Below, one piece after another: positions 16,586 to 26,340 of a DNA stretch of 64,000 nt (the stretch's first letter is position 1; each line of letters opens with the position of its first letter). The DNA is from Bordetella parapertussis (GTDB lineage: Bacteria > Pseudomonadota > Gammaproteobacteria > Burkholderiales > Burkholderiaceae_B), in contig CAMDEF010000013.1 in NCBI GenBank assembly GCA_945895265.1, positions 11,817-75,816 on the forward strand, read 5' to 3'. A program made the translations under genes and the position numbers. Under the pieces are notes generated by a model. That model ran no database searches. It saw only the letters and a program-made list of their open reading frames with translations, and was not told the DNA's origin.

Positions 16586-17215
16586 ATGACGATCGAATCG
16601 CAAAACAGTACTGCAGTGAAACATCCGTCGCATCCCATCTCACGTTTTGCGATCCCGGCACTGGCTGATCTGCCAACAGACATTCGAGAAAAAATTCTTG
16701 CGGTGCAAGAGAAGTCTGGTTTTGTACCAAATGTCTTTTTGGTGCTCTCGCGCAGGCCAGATGAGTTTCGCGCTTTTTTTGCGTATCACGACGCGCTAAT
16801 GGTGAAAGAGTCGGGCAGTCTGACAAAAGCCGATCGCGAAATGATTGTCACCACCACCAGTGCCAAGAATAACTGTTTGTATTGCGTGGTGGCGCACGGT
16901 GCAATTTTGCGTATTTATGCAAAAAATCCGCTAGTGGCTGATCAGGTGGCCGTCAATCACCACAAGGCTGACATCACGCCTAGACAAAAAGCGATGCTCG
17001 ATTTTGCCGTGAAGGTATGCCTTGACTCACAGTCGGTCGGTGATCGGGATTATGCCGAACTACGAGAGTACGGCTTTGATGACGAAGATATTTGGGACAT
17101 CACCGCCATCACAGGTTTTTTTGGTATGTCTAATCGCATGGCCAATGTGACCTCGATGCGCCCGAATGATGAGTTCTTTATGCTCGGGCGTTTACCAAAA
17201 AAGTCGCCTAAATGA
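16586..17215 (+). CDS. AhpD-like peroxidase-related protein
   Basis: This 209-residue protein belongs to the uncharacterised peroxidase-related branch of the CMD/AhpD superfamily. The redox site is C97-L-Y-C100 with H104 three residues on (NNCLYCVVAH). I prefer ATG 16586 over the overlapping 16550 because GAGA lies close upstream and the extra residues look non-conserved. It is the last gene after GST and SDR, and it meets the PrdX-like gene tail to tail with an eight-base overlap. Its role is likely redox protection or thiol-disulfide chemistry. Confidence 0.87.
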   Translation: MTIESQNSTAVKHPSHPISRFAIPALADLPTDIREKILAVQEKSGFVPNVFLVLSRRPDEFRAFFAYHDALMVKESGSLTKADREMIVTTTSAKNNCLYCVVAHGAILRIYAKNPLVADQVAVNHHKADITPRQKAMLDFAVKVCLDSQSVGDRDYAELREYGFDDEDIWDITAITGFFGMSNRMANVTSMRPNDEFFMLGRLPKKSPK

Positions 17216-17693
17216 TTGGGACATTTATTATTTTCGGGATGTGACCCGTAATTTTTAGAAAGCGTTGAAGTTCTTTGTTTTCAATGATAAGAGTCTCGGT
17301 GTTGACGAGTGGGTGAGCCTGTATCGCGTTGGCTTGCCAAATATGCTTGTCAATAACGAGCTCGACCTTCGTTTCAGTATCGCGCATCAGGGCTATCACG
17401 CTGACAGCACCTGGCTCGACGCCTAAAAAATTTTTTAAACGCGCTGCAGAAGCGAAGCCAAGTTTTTTTGCTTCTAGTTTCTCACCAAGCTTGACCAGAT
17501 CCACTTCATGCTCGGGTTGCGTAATGACCAAAAAATGACGCCTTCCTTTTTTGTCTTGCAAAAATAGGTTTTTATTGTGGGTGCCACCGAGCGAGGGCAC
17601 TAAGGCCTTGAATTCGGCACAGGTGTTAGCAGCCGCGTGTTTAAAGCGTGAGACCTGCAGTTGGTGCGTGTCCAAAAATTGGTCGACAAACAT
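17208..17693 (-). CDS. PrdX/YbaK-type aminoacyl-tRNA deacylase-like protein
   Basis: This 161-residue cytoplasmic protein has the YbaK/ProRS-associated domain. The segment GGTHNKNLFLQDKKGRRHFL near residues 36-55 is characteristic of the PrdX/ProXp branch, which removes mischarged amino acids such as alanine from tRNA-Pro. The conserved GVEPGAVS stretch near 110-117 also fits. No dedicated tRNA synthetase gene is adjacent. The family assignment is good; the exact tRNA and amino acid are inferred from homologues. Confidence 0.85.
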   Translation of the reverse strand: MFVDQFLDTHQLQVSRFKHAAANTCAEFKALVPSLGGTHNKNLFLQDKKGRRHFLVITQPEHEVDLVKLGEKLEAKKLGFASAARLKNFLGVEPGAVSVIALMRDTETKVELVIDKHIWQANAIQAHPLVNTETLIIENKELQRFLKITGHIPKIINVPII

Positions 17694-17843
17694 ATTGATA
17701 ACAACGCTGCGGCAGGGTTTAGATAAGTACCCAATGCGCCGCAGTGTAGATCGCCGCTAGGTTGGCAGCCTCGCAAGTCCTCATATTTAAGCGAACTTAG
17801 AACGAATGCCTCGCAAATGCTGACAGTCAGAAGTCTCAACTAT

Positions 17844-17860
17844 GCTGCCAGCGTGGCAGC
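17844..17860. terminator. possible bidirectional hairpin
   Basis: GCTGCCA at 17844-17850 and TGGCAGC at 17854-17860 form a perfect seven-pair stem with a three-base loop. It lies in the gap of about 220 bases after the minus-strand Bug gene. A second small stem, CCCCA/TGGGG, follows at 17885-17903. Neither has a clear T run, so the terminator role is tentative. Confidence 0.35.
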
Positions 17861-17915
17861 CTTAAGTTTTGGCAGTCTAGCAATCCCCATTCAAAGAGTG
17901 GGGCGCCACACAGAC

Positions 17916-18869
17916 TTATTCGTCAATTTTTGCGCCCGAGTCTTTGATGGCCCTGGCAAATTTAACGACTTCAGCACGAAGGTGAGTATCAAACTCTGAG
18001 GGGCTCATCAGCTTGGTGCTAAACCCCATTTCTTTGAATTTGTCTTGTACATCGGGCAGAGCTAGTGCGCGATTCACGTCCGCGTTGAGTTTGTTCACAA
18101 TAGCGACTGGAGTCGCGCTCGGTGCGTACAGGCCAAACCAAGACACAACATCAAAGCCAGGTAATCCAGACTCAGCAACAGTGGGAACGTTAGGCGCTGC
18201 GACAACACGCTCGCCGCTTGAAATCGCTAGTACCTTGATGCGCCCACCACTTGCGTGCTTGATCGAGGTTGGGATTGGATCGAACAGCATTGGGATCTGA
18301 CCGCCTAATAAGTCAGTTAAAGCCGGCGAACCTCCTTTGTAAGGAATATGTCGCATTTGCACACCAGCCATCGTTTTGAAAATCTCGCCAGCCAAATGCG
18401 CACCACCTCCGGGTCCGCTCGAGCCATAGTCAAGTCCGTTGGGTTGCGTCTTGATATATGCAATAAGTTCTTTGACAGAACTGGCCGGTACAGATGAGTT
18501 CACAATCAGCAAAAAGGGTGCAATCGCAACATGGGCCACCGGTACAAAGTCTTTCAAGGTGTCGTAGGGCAGCTTTTTATACAGGCTCAGGTTGATCGAG
18601 TGCTGGGTGCCCTGTAGTAATAAGGTGTAGCCGTCAGCCGCCGATTTTGCGACAAGCTCTGAACCGACGGTGCCACTGGCGCCTGTCTTGTTTTCAATAA
18701 TGGCTTGCTGTCCCCAAGTTTCAGTCAGTTTTTGACCCAAAATGCGCGCGACAACGTCGGTGCCCCCACCCGGCGGGAAAGGCACGACGATACGAACCGA
18801 TTTGGTTGGATAGGCCTGGGCGAGTGCCAGACAGGGGGCAAGTAGTAAGGCCGCAAGAAAGCGTTTCAA
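17916..18869 (-). CDS. Bug family (TctC) tripartite tricarboxylate receptor, copy 4
   Basis: This periplasmic receptor of 317 residues has a short signal peptide (MKRFLAALLLAPCLALAQA) followed by the mature motif YPTKSVRIVVPFPPGGGTD, the canonical Bug opening. IIENKTGASGTVGSELV, IPYKGGSPALTDLLGGQI and NVPTVAESGLPG follow in family order. It diverges from the class III CoA-transferase gene. That makes it a candidate receptor for the substrate of the acyl-CoA genes to the right, by position only. Confidence 0.92.
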   Translation of the reverse strand: MKRFLAALLLAPCLALAQAYPTKSVRIVVPFPPGGGTDVVARILGQKLTETWGQQAIIENKTGASGTVGSELVAKSAADGYTLLLQGTQHSINLSLYKKLPYDTLKDFVPVAHVAIAPFLLIVNSSVPASSVKELIAYIKTQPNGLDYGSSGPGGGAHLAGEIFKTMAGVQMRHIPYKGGSPALTDLLGGQIPMLFDPIPTSIKHASGGRIKVLAISSGERVVAAPNVPTVAESGLPGFDVVSWFGLYAPSATPVAIVNKLNADVNRALALPDVQDKFKEMGFSTKLMSPSEFDTHLRAEVVKFARAIKDSGAKIDE

Positions 18870-18952
18870 TATAATCTCCTGGCTCGATTTTTCACGAGCT
18901 TCTGTTTGAACCTCTACAATAAAGCTTTTGTCACAAAATTGGAACCTTTCTT

Positions 18953-20176
18953 ATGTCTGGCCCTCTCTCCCACATCAAAGTTCTTGACCTATCGCGTGTA
19001 CTCGCTGCGCCCTGGGCCGCACAAAACTTAGCGGATTTAGGCGCAGACGTCATTAAGGTTGAGCGCCCAATCAAGGGCGATGACTCGCGGGCCTTCGCGC
19101 CACCGTTCTTGAAGGATCAAGACGGCAATGTCACTCGCGAGTCTGCTTATTTTTGTGCAGCCAATCGCGGTAAGAAGTCGATTACGATTGATTTGTCCAA
19201 ACCCGAAGGTCAGCAGTTAGTACGTGAGTTGGCCAAAAACGTAGACGTGATTTTTGAAAACTATAAAGTCGGTGATCTGGCGCGCTATGGCTTGGGCTAC
19301 GAAGATATCAAAGCGATTAACCCCGCGATTATTTACTGCTCGGTGACTGGCTTCGGGCAGACTGGGCCTGAAAAAGACCGGCCGGGCTACGATTTTATGG
19401 CTCAAGGTATGGGCGGTTTAATGAGTATCACCGGCGAGCGCGACGACGTGCCTGGTGGTGGCCCGCAGCGTGTAGGTGTACCAATTATTGACTTGACGAC
19501 TGGGATGTATGCCTCGATTGCTGTCTGTGCAGCGATTGCGAATCGTGCAGTCACAGGTCAGGGACAGTGGATCGATGTCTCATTGCTCGATTCGTGTGTG
19601 GCCTTCTTGGCAAACCAGGCGATGAATTATTTTGCCACCGGCGAGTCGCCTAAGTCGATCGGTAATGCGCATCCGAATATCGTGCCTTATCAAACCTTCA
19701 AAACCTCGGATGGTGCGTTGATTTTGGCTTGTGGCAATGACAATCTCTTTAAGAAGTTTTGCGAAATTGCCGAATGCACTCATCTTTCGCAGGATCCGCG
19801 TTACGCAACCAACGGTGAGCGCGTCAAAAATCGCGTCGAGATCACAGCGATTCTGGATGAGATTTTTTTAAAACACACCACGCGCGAGTGGGTCAAACTG
19901 CTCGATGAGGCGGGGGTCGCGAACGGGCCAATCAATACAGTGGCACAAGTGTTTGAAGAGCCTCAAGTGCTGGCACGCGGCATGAAAATTGAATTGCCAC
20001 ATGCTGTGGCGGGCAAGGTGCCCTTGGTTGGCAGCCCAATGAAGTTCTCGGGCACACCAATCAAACACGAGATTCCGCCGCCAGCTTTAGGGCAGCATAC
20101 GGATGAGATTTTAAGTACGGTACTGCATAAAAATGCCGAACAGATTGCTGGGTTGAAAGCGTCAGGAATTGTTTGA
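18953..20176 (+). CDS. class III CoA-transferase (CaiB/BaiF family)
   Basis: This cytoplasmic enzyme of 407 residues moves CoA between an acyl-CoA donor and a carboxylic acid. The N-terminus LSHIKVLDLSRVLAAPWA and the ADVIKVERP segment are typical. The aspartate in RPGYDFMAQGMGG (D147) aligns with the catalytic aspartate of formyl-CoA transferase relatives. The domain-swapped dimer architecture of the family is assumed. It is followed 150 bases later by an amidohydrolase gene. The substrate is not evident. Confidence 0.92.
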   Translation: MSGPLSHIKVLDLSRVLAAPWAAQNLADLGADVIKVERPIKGDDSRAFAPPFLKDQDGNVTRESAYFCAANRGKKSITIDLSKPEGQQLVRELAKNVDVIFENYKVGDLARYGLGYEDIKAINPAIIYCSVTGFGQTGPEKDRPGYDFMAQGMGGLMSITGERDDVPGGGPQRVGVPIIDLTTGMYASIAVCAAIANRAVTGQGQWIDVSLLDSCVAFLANQAMNYFATGESPKSIGNAHPNIVPYQTFKTSDGALILACGNDNLFKKFCEIAECTHLSQDPRYATNGERVKNRVEITAILDEIFLKHTTREWVKLLDEAGVANGPINTVAQVFEEPQVLARGMKIELPHAVAGKVPLVGSPMKFSGTPIKHEIPPPALGQHTDEILSTVLHKNAEQIAGLKASGIV

Positions 20177-20328
20177 TCAGTTTCGGGGTAAACCGCGCTT
20201 CGTAGCGCTGAAAGCAATACCCGTGTTGTGGATGAGGTAGGCGCTATGGCTTTAAAATCACGTCAGACAAGTTTAAAGTGCGAGAAACCTCTCGCCCAGA
20301 AGCACTCAAGATAAAAAGCGGAGACAAC

Positions 20329-22017
20329 ATGTTCGATTTAATTATTCGTAATGCACAGGTATTTGATGGCTTAGGGCACCCTGCGGTGCATGCCGATGTG
20401 GCCATTAAAGAAGGGGTTGTTGCTGAAATTGGTAAAGTGACCGGTTCTGCAAAACAAGAACTCGATGCAAAGGGCTTGTCTCTCATGCCAGGCATTGTTG
20501 ACTTGCATACGCACTTTGATGCGCAGGTCACCTGGGATCGCACGATGTCTCCTTCGCCTGCGCTTGGGGTCACCACTGTTGTCATGGGGAACTGTGGCTT
20601 TGGGATTGCGCCATGTCCCGCGCCGCAGCGTGAAACCATGATGAAGAATTTATCAGTCGTTGAGGGGATGGACCTGACCTCGTTATTGACTGGCGTCAAC
20701 TGGGGCTTTGAGACCTTTCAAGAGTATATGGATCAGTTGCGTGCGATTAAGCCGTATTTGAATACCGCAGTGTTTGTGGGGCATTCGGTGGTGCGTACCG
20801 CTGTGATGGGCGAAGCAGGTTCAGAAAAAGCCGAGCCCTCGCCGCAAGAGCTTGAGGCGATGTGTCAACTCGTCCGTGACGCGATGAACGCTGGTTCAAT
20901 TGGTTTTGCTTCCTCGTTTTCGCCTAATCATAGCGGGTACGCAGGGCGTCCGATGCCCTCGACGATCGCCTCTGAGCAAGAGTTATTGGCGCTCACGGGC
21001 GTGTTGGGCGAGACCAACAAAGGCGTGTTCATGATGGCAACGGGTTCGCGTGCCACGCCCGAAGTCATGGAGAAAGTGTCAATCAATAGTGGGCGACCTG
21101 CGTTCATTTCGACGGTATTGTCGATGTATAACCCAGCAAATCCAGACCTAGCCCTCACGTATTACAACAAAGCGGCAGAGATGCGCGCGCGGGGTAACGA
21201 GGTCTATATCTTGACAAGTTGTCAGCCACTCTCGTTTGACTTCACTTTGGCTGAGCCATACCCCTTAATTAGCCACTCGGCTTTTGATGCAATCAAAAGC
21301 AAGTCACCCGACGATATTAAAAAAGTCTACATGGATCCAGGTTTTAGAAACGCGTTGCGCGAGAATTTAAAGAATCCCAAAACAGGTATCTTATTTCTGG
21401 GTGATTGGAAATATCTGGAAGTGGGTGAAACAGCGCTTGTTGAGCATGCAGACCTTGAAGGCCTGACAATCGAAGCGCTAGGTAAAAAATGGGGTAAAGA
21501 CCCACTTGATGCGTTTTTTGATTTGTCTGTCAAAGAGAATTTACAGACTCACTTTACGGGTAAGTTTTTTAATCATATTGACGAGGGCGTGGCGCCACTG
21601 CTGAAGCATCCCTCCGCGGTTGTGACGTTATCGGATGCGGGTGCGCATTTGATTTATATGTGCGATGCAGCGTTTGGCTTGCACTTCTTATCGCATTGGG
21701 TGCGCGAGACGGGTTATTTCTCTTTAGAAGATGGTATCCGCCTTCTCACCAGCGAGGCAGCCGATCGCTTCAAAATTCCTAACCGTGGGCGTTTGTTAGT
21801 GGGTAGCCCGGCCGACATGCTGTTGTTTGATCCTGCGACCGTGGGCAAGTCAAAGGTCGCAACCTTGAATGATTTGCCCGGCGGAGGCTCAAGAAAAGTT
21901 CGCTCGGGGCTTGGCATTCACGGTGTGTGGGTCAACGGTTGCTTGGTGCATGACGGCAAGGATTACGTCGAGCTTGAGCAAGGCCCAGGCCATGTCCTAG
22001 ACCGGTTCGATCACTAA
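20329..22017 (+). CDS. N-acyl-D-amino-acid deacylase-type amidohydrolase
   Basis: This 562-residue metal-dependent amidohydrolase is of the D-aminoacylase/dihydroorotase superfamily. The metal-binding HTHFDAQ motif is at residues 60-66, preceded by the MPGIVDLH strand. Later histidines in VFVGHSVVR and an Asp in LSDAGAH fit the two-metal site. The C-terminal beta-sandwich ends with the typical GVWVNGCLVHDG. ATG 20329 has GCGGAGA upstream. The stop overlaps the end of the convergent nucleoside transporter by four bases. N-acyl-D-amino acids or other cyclic or acyl amides are possible substrates. Confidence 0.88.
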   Translation: MFDLIIRNAQVFDGLGHPAVHADVAIKEGVVAEIGKVTGSAKQELDAKGLSLMPGIVDLHTHFDAQVTWDRTMSPSPALGVTTVVMGNCGFGIAPCPAPQRETMMKNLSVVEGMDLTSLLTGVNWGFETFQEYMDQLRAIKPYLNTAVFVGHSVVRTAVMGEAGSEKAEPSPQELEAMCQLVRDAMNAGSIGFASSFSPNHSGYAGRPMPSTIASEQELLALTGVLGETNKGVFMMATGSRATPEVMEKVSINSGRPAFISTVLSMYNPANPDLALTYYNKAAEMRARGNEVYILTSCQPLSFDFTLAEPYPLISHSAFDAIKSKSPDDIKKVYMDPGFRNALRENLKNPKTGILFLGDWKYLEVGETALVEHADLEGLTIEALGKKWGKDPLDAFFDLSVKENLQTHFTGKFFNHIDEGVAPLLKHPSAVVTLSDAGAHLIYMCDAAFGLHFLSHWVRETGYFSLEDGIRLLTSEAADRFKIPNRGRLLVGSPADMLLFDPATVGKSKVATLNDLPGGGSRKVRSGLGIHGVWVNGCLVHDGKDYVELEQGPGHVLDRFDH

Positions 22018-23264
22018 GCGAGAACGATGGCAACCACCGCAGCGCTCATGCAGGTTGCCATCGCACCAACCAACACCGCACGTAGTCCTAAGGCGATAAT
22101 TTCTGGACGCCTTGCAGGTGCCATGGCGCCTAAGCCGCCGATCACAATGCCAAGGCTGCCGAAATTGGCAAACCCGCACAAGACGTAGGTCATGATCAGT
22201 TGGCTGCGGGCCGATAGAGCGCCTTCCGGCAATTTGGCCAAATCTAGATAAGCAATCATCTCGTTTAACGCAATTTTAGTGCCTAACAGTTGACCTGCAG
22301 CGCTGGTTTCAGCCCAAGGGATGCCAAGCATCCACACAATTGGTTGCATGGGTACGCCTAACATGCGCTGAAGAGTGAGCGGTGCATCTGCAACATTTGG
22401 CAGTAGCGCAAGAGCGCCATTCGCGAGTGCGACAAGTGCCACCAGCACAATCAGCATGGCAGCAATATTGACTACAAGTCGAACCCCATCACCCGTACCA
22501 GTCGCGATGGCATCCATGGTGCTGCCGTAGGCTGAGGTGGGTTGAAAGGCGATTTGAGCAGTGGCTGGACTTTGCGGAACCATCAGTCGGGCGAGCATGA
22601 TGACCGCAGGTGCACTGACTATCGAAGAAATCAAGAGATGGCTTGCTGCATCTGGGATGATCTGACTGAGCACACCGGCATAGATCACTAAGACGGTACC
22701 AGCTATACACGACATCCCAGAGGCCATGACAACAAACAGATCAGATCGACTGAGCTGCGCAAGATACGGACGCACGAGCAAAGGGGCCTCGACCATCCCA
22801 ACAAAAATATTCGCTGACACGGCAAAGCTTGTGGCCCCATTCATTTTTAATGCTTTGCCTAGCAGCCATGAAAATACCCCCACAATCTTTGGCAAGATAC
22901 GCCAGTGATATAACAGTGCGGCAAAGGCACTGATAAACAAAGCGAGCGGTAGGGCTTGAAACGCCAGAACATAGGCTGCTCCGGGCTGGCTTTCTTGAAA
23001 GGGAAGAGGTGCGCCGCCCAGATAGCCGAACACTAATGATGTACCGGCTTCACTCGCCTTCTGCAAAGCCAGCACACCTTGATTGATCAGCGCGACAGTC
23101 TCTTTGATGACAGGCACCTTTAGCAATAGCAGCGCACAAACAAACTGTATGCCGACTCCTGTCGCGATGAGACGAGTTTTATGAGCTCGACGATCTTCAC
23201 TGAAGAGGACTGCAATGATTGTCAGTGCCACGATGCCGGTCAAGGGCTGCAGATAAGAAGCCAT
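22014..23264 (-). CDS. concentrative nucleoside transporter (NupC/CNT family)
   Basis: This inner-membrane symporter of 416 residues imports nucleosides with protons or sodium. Many hydrophobic helices are visible. The hallmark segments are NIFVGMVEAPLLVRPYL near 150-170, MASGMSCIAGTVLVIYAGVL near 178-197 and GTKIALNEMIAYLDL near the C-terminal third, which carry the nucleoside-binding residues of CNT proteins. It is a single gene, convergent with the amidohydrolase and divergent from the acyl-CoA synthetase operon. The exact nucleoside range is unknown. Confidence 0.92.
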   Translation of the reverse strand: MASYLQPLTGIVALTIIAVLFSEDRRAHKTRLIATGVGIQFVCALLLLKVPVIKETVALINQGVLALQKASEAGTSLVFGYLGGAPLPFQESQPGAAYVLAFQALPLALFISAFAALLYHWRILPKIVGVFSWLLGKALKMNGATSFAVSANIFVGMVEAPLLVRPYLAQLSRSDLFVVMASGMSCIAGTVLVIYAGVLSQIIPDAASHLLISSIVSAPAVIMLARLMVPQSPATAQIAFQPTSAYGSTMDAIATGTGDGVRLVVNIAAMLIVLVALVALANGALALLPNVADAPLTLQRMLGVPMQPIVWMLGIPWAETSAAGQLLGTKIALNEMIAYLDLAKLPEGALSARSQLIMTYVLCGFANFGSLGIVIGGLGAMAPARRPEIIALGLRAVLVGAMATCMSAAVVAIVLA

Positions 23265-23446
23265 ACTGGAATACCTTTTTTTGAGTCTGACTATCGGATT
23301 TTGTTTTTGGCTGACTAGTTTGCGTGTCTATCAGGTCGACCGTTGAATCATTCCTCGGCAGGCTTGACTTATACTAGCAAAAAAGAGTCCTGCCGGGCTC
23401 GCATAATGAACTCATCAAACAAGGTTTGGTGATTACGGAGCAAGCT

Positions 23447-25624
23447 ATGTCTGAAGTTGGTGAGGGCGCGAGCCTGAGCGCCAGCCGTGCCTCGAGGGCA
23501 GAGGCGTCGGTGTTCGCGGATTTGACTCATTTTTTTGCACCTCGCAGTGTGGCGATGGTGGGTGCAACAGAAGATCTTTCAAAGTTTGGTGGGCGCTGTA
23601 TGCGTCAAACGATTGATTTCGGCTTTAAGGGAAACGTTTACCCGATTAATCCAAAGCGCGAGACCATTTTTGGTCAACGTTGTTTTGCCTCAATCGCGGA
23701 TTTGCCTGAGGCACCTGATCATGTGGGGATCGTATTGCCTGCGCACGCTGTGCCAACCGCGCTCGAGCAATGCGCCGCAAGAGGTGTGCCCTTCGTCACG
23801 ATTTTTTCATCCGGGTTTGGTGAGTTGGGCACGAGCGAGGGGCGTGCTGCGCAACAGCGCCTCATTGATATCGCCCGCGCAGGCAATATTCGGATGATGG
23901 GGCCCAATTGCAACGGCATGGTCAATTTTGTGGACGCCTTCGCACTGACCTCGACGGCAACGATTCAAGGCCCGCGCCGCGCTGCAGGAGAGCTTGGGGT
24001 TGTCAGCCAGTCGGGCGGAGCTGGGCAAGTGAATGTCATGTGGCGGGCTCAGCAAGCAGGCTTAGGGGTGAGTTATCAGGTCAGTTGTGGCAACGCCTGC
24101 GACCTTGATTTGATGGATTACGCGGCTTTTATGCTTGAGAGCGAAGCGACTAAGGTCGTCGCCATGTTGGTAGAAAGCCTTTCGGATGGTGAACGTTTAA
24201 GAGCGCTCGCCGAACGCTCTTACCAACTCAATAAGCCGATCGTGATGGTGAAGGTCGGGCGTACCGAGGTTGGTAGTCGTGCTGCCGCCTCTCACACAGG
24301 GTCGATTACCGGCGCAGATGATGTCTGTGATGCTGCCTTGCACCAACTAGGAATCGTTCGTGTGGACGACTGCAACGAACTCTACGAGACTGCGATGCTT
24401 TTGCGGCAACAAAAGTCTTTTAAAGGGCGTGGTGCGGCTGCAACCTCCATATCGGGTGGCAATCTTGTCATGGTGGCTGATTTAGGTGCTGCGCTTGACA
24501 TCGAGTGGCCTCAGTATCAAGCAGAGACTTGTGAGCAACTTGCACAGCTGTTGCCAGGTTTTGGTATCACAGCAAATCCGACGGATCTCACTGCGGCAGC
24601 GATCGGCCAGCCCGGAGCCTACGCGCGAGCCACCGAGATTATCTTGCAAGATCCAGCCGTTGATGTCTTGATTCCGGTGATGACCATTGCGAGTGCTGAA
24701 GACGTGCGCAGTGTGGCCGAGGTTTCTGCTCGCAGCACTAAATCTGTGGCGCTGCTCTGGACCGGTTGCACCTCGAATGATCCAGCCCTGACACATCAGG
24801 CATTAGTGGCTCAGGGGCATGCGGTGTATTCGGACGCGTTTCCTTGTCTAAAAGCGGTGCGGCGTGCCATGCAGTACTCAGAGTTTCGCGAAAATCGCTT
24901 GAGTTCAATGCCAAGTCGTCCCGCAGGGATCGACCGTGGTGCCGCACGGCTATTAGTCGAGCAACAAAACGGGCCAATGACAGAACAAACGGCCAAGCGT
25001 TTGCTCAGTTGCTATGGAGTACGGGTGACCCAAGAGTACTTGGCCACGTCGAAAGAGATGGCTGTGACGCATTGGTCGAAGATCAAAAGTCCCGTCGCGT
25101 TAAAGATTTTGTCGCCTGATATTTTGCATAAGACCGAAGCGCAGGCCATTCGTTTGAATCTAAATAGTGCAGAGTCGGTTGCGCAGGCTTATGGCGAAAT
25201 CATGGCCGCAGCGCTGAACTATCGTGCTGATGCAACAATTGAAGGCGTGCTCGTCCAAGAGATGGTGGGACAGTCACACGAAATGTTCGTTGGCATGGTG
25301 CGGGATCCAATCTTTGGGGCTGTCATGACGTTTGGCCTTGGTGGGATCTATGTCGAAGTCTTAAAAGATTTGGTGTTTCGGTTAGCGCCTCTGTCGCGTC
25401 ATGATATTTTAGAAGCCTTGAATGAGCTACACGCGATGAAGTTATTGCGAGGAGTACGCGGGCAGGCTGCTGCAGATATCGACGCTTTGGTCGACTGTAT
25501 TGAACGCGTGTCTTGGTTGGCGGCAGATTGCGCTGACAAAATCGCAGAAATTGATATCAATCCTTTATGTGTATTGGAACTTGGGCAAGGTGTCCGAGTC
25601 GTCGATGCATTGGTGATCCTCTAA
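23447..25624 (+). CDS. NDP-forming acyl-CoA synthetase (acetate-CoA ligase family)
   Basis: This 725-residue cytoplasmic ligase makes acyl-CoA from a carboxylic acid, CoA and ATP, releasing ADP and phosphate. An N-terminal CoA-binding domain (SVAMVGATEDLSKFGGR) is followed by succinyl-CoA-ligase-like domains with the SQSGGAGQ loop and a conserved ASHTGS segment (H283, probable phosphohistidine). A C-terminal ATP-grasp domain covers roughly residues 500-725. ATG 23447 is supported by ACGGAG upstream. It heads a five-gene operon: its stop codon shares one base with the next start. This points to CoA activation as the first step. Confidence 0.9.
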   Translation: MSEVGEGASLSASRASRAEASVFADLTHFFAPRSVAMVGATEDLSKFGGRCMRQTIDFGFKGNVYPINPKRETIFGQRCFASIADLPEAPDHVGIVLPAHAVPTALEQCAARGVPFVTIFSSGFGELGTSEGRAAQQRLIDIARAGNIRMMGPNCNGMVNFVDAFALTSTATIQGPRRAAGELGVVSQSGGAGQVNVMWRAQQAGLGVSYQVSCGNACDLDLMDYAAFMLESEATKVVAMLVESLSDGERLRALAERSYQLNKPIVMVKVGRTEVGSRAAASHTGSITGADDVCDAALHQLGIVRVDDCNELYETAMLLRQQKSFKGRGAAATSISGGNLVMVADLGAALDIEWPQYQAETCEQLAQLLPGFGITANPTDLTAAAIGQPGAYARATEIILQDPAVDVLIPVMTIASAEDVRSVAEVSARSTKSVALLWTGCTSNDPALTHQALVAQGHAVYSDAFPCLKAVRRAMQYSEFRENRLSSMPSRPAGIDRGAARLLVEQQNGPMTEQTAKRLLSCYGVRVTQEYLATSKEMAVTHWSKIKSPVALKILSPDILHKTEAQAIRLNLNSAESVAQAYGEIMAAALNYRADATIEGVLVQEMVGQSHEMFVGMVRDPIFGAVMTFGLGGIYVEVLKDLVFRLAPLSRHDILEALNELHAMKLLRGVRGQAAADIDALVDCIERVSWLAADCADKIAEIDINPLCVLELGQGVRVVDALVIL

Positions 25625-26322
25625 TGTTAAAGATAAATCTAGACAATACGGTACTGACGCTGTCGCTCGATCGTGCGTCAGCAGCCAACGCATTAAACGC
25701 TGAGATCTATCAGGCGATGCATGAGGCGTTACTTAAGGCGGCCACGCAAGAGAACGTTAAAGTCTTGGTGATCACCGGCGAAGGTGCCCGTGCCTTTTGC
25801 TCGGGTGCTGATCTAAAAGAGTTTTCGGATTTGAAGCCTGTGGCGGCTGCGCACCAGCGGCTGAATTTGCTGATGCGCTGTTTTCTTGAGCTCATCGATT
25901 TTCCTAAGCCTGTGATCGCGGCGGTTCAGGCACCGGCAGTGGGGGCAGGGTTGATGCTTGCAGCTCTGTGCGATGAGGTCCTGATTGCAGATCACACTTG
26001 GGTGTCATTGCCAGAGGTGAAATTTGATATGCCAACTCCGATTGGAGCAGCGATTGTGTTGGCGCGTTCAAATCGCTCAGTCTGTCACCGCTTGGTGCAG
26101 CTTGGCGATCGACTAAACGCTGCGCAGTGCGTGAGCGCGGGCTTGGCAGATCAAGCGGTGCCACTGACTGAGTTGCCCGAGTTGTGTGCGCAACGTGCCA
26201 GCGTGCTTGCGCAGATTCCGTCGTATGGCTTTGCGGTAAACAAAAAATGGATGAATCGCGAGATTCGGCAACAGTTGGTTGCTGCGGCTGAAGTTGCCGA
26301 GGCGGCTCACCAGCGTGACTAA
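25624..26322 (+). CDS. enoyl-CoA hydratase/isomerase family protein
   Basis: This crotonase-fold protein of 232 residues, somewhat shorter than the usual 255-260, is expected to hydrate a 2-enoyl-CoA. The oxyanion-hole segments are present: FCSGADLKEF near 59-68 and APAVGAGLMLAALCDEV near 103-119. The start ATG overlaps the stop of the acyl-CoA synthetase gene by one base, which indicates tight coupling. The C-terminus is short after NKKWMNREIRQQL. The substrate chain is unknown. Confidence 0.9.
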   Translation: MLKINLDNTVLTLSLDRASAANALNAEIYQAMHEALLKAATQENVKVLVITGEGARAFCSGADLKEFSDLKPVAAAHQRLNLLMRCFLELIDFPKPVIAAVQAPAVGAGLMLAALCDEVLIADHTWVSLPEVKFDMPTPIGAAIVLARSNRSVCHRLVQLGDRLNAAQCVSAGLADQAVPLTELPELCAQRASVLAQIPSYGFAVNKKWMNREIRQQLVAAAEVAEAAHQRD

Positions 26323-26340
26323 TTTAGAAGAGAATCGATC

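Noticed and set aside
20195..20208. Short GCGCT/AGCGC stem after the CoA-transferase gene
   Set aside because: It has only five pairs and no T run, so it is not a credible terminator.
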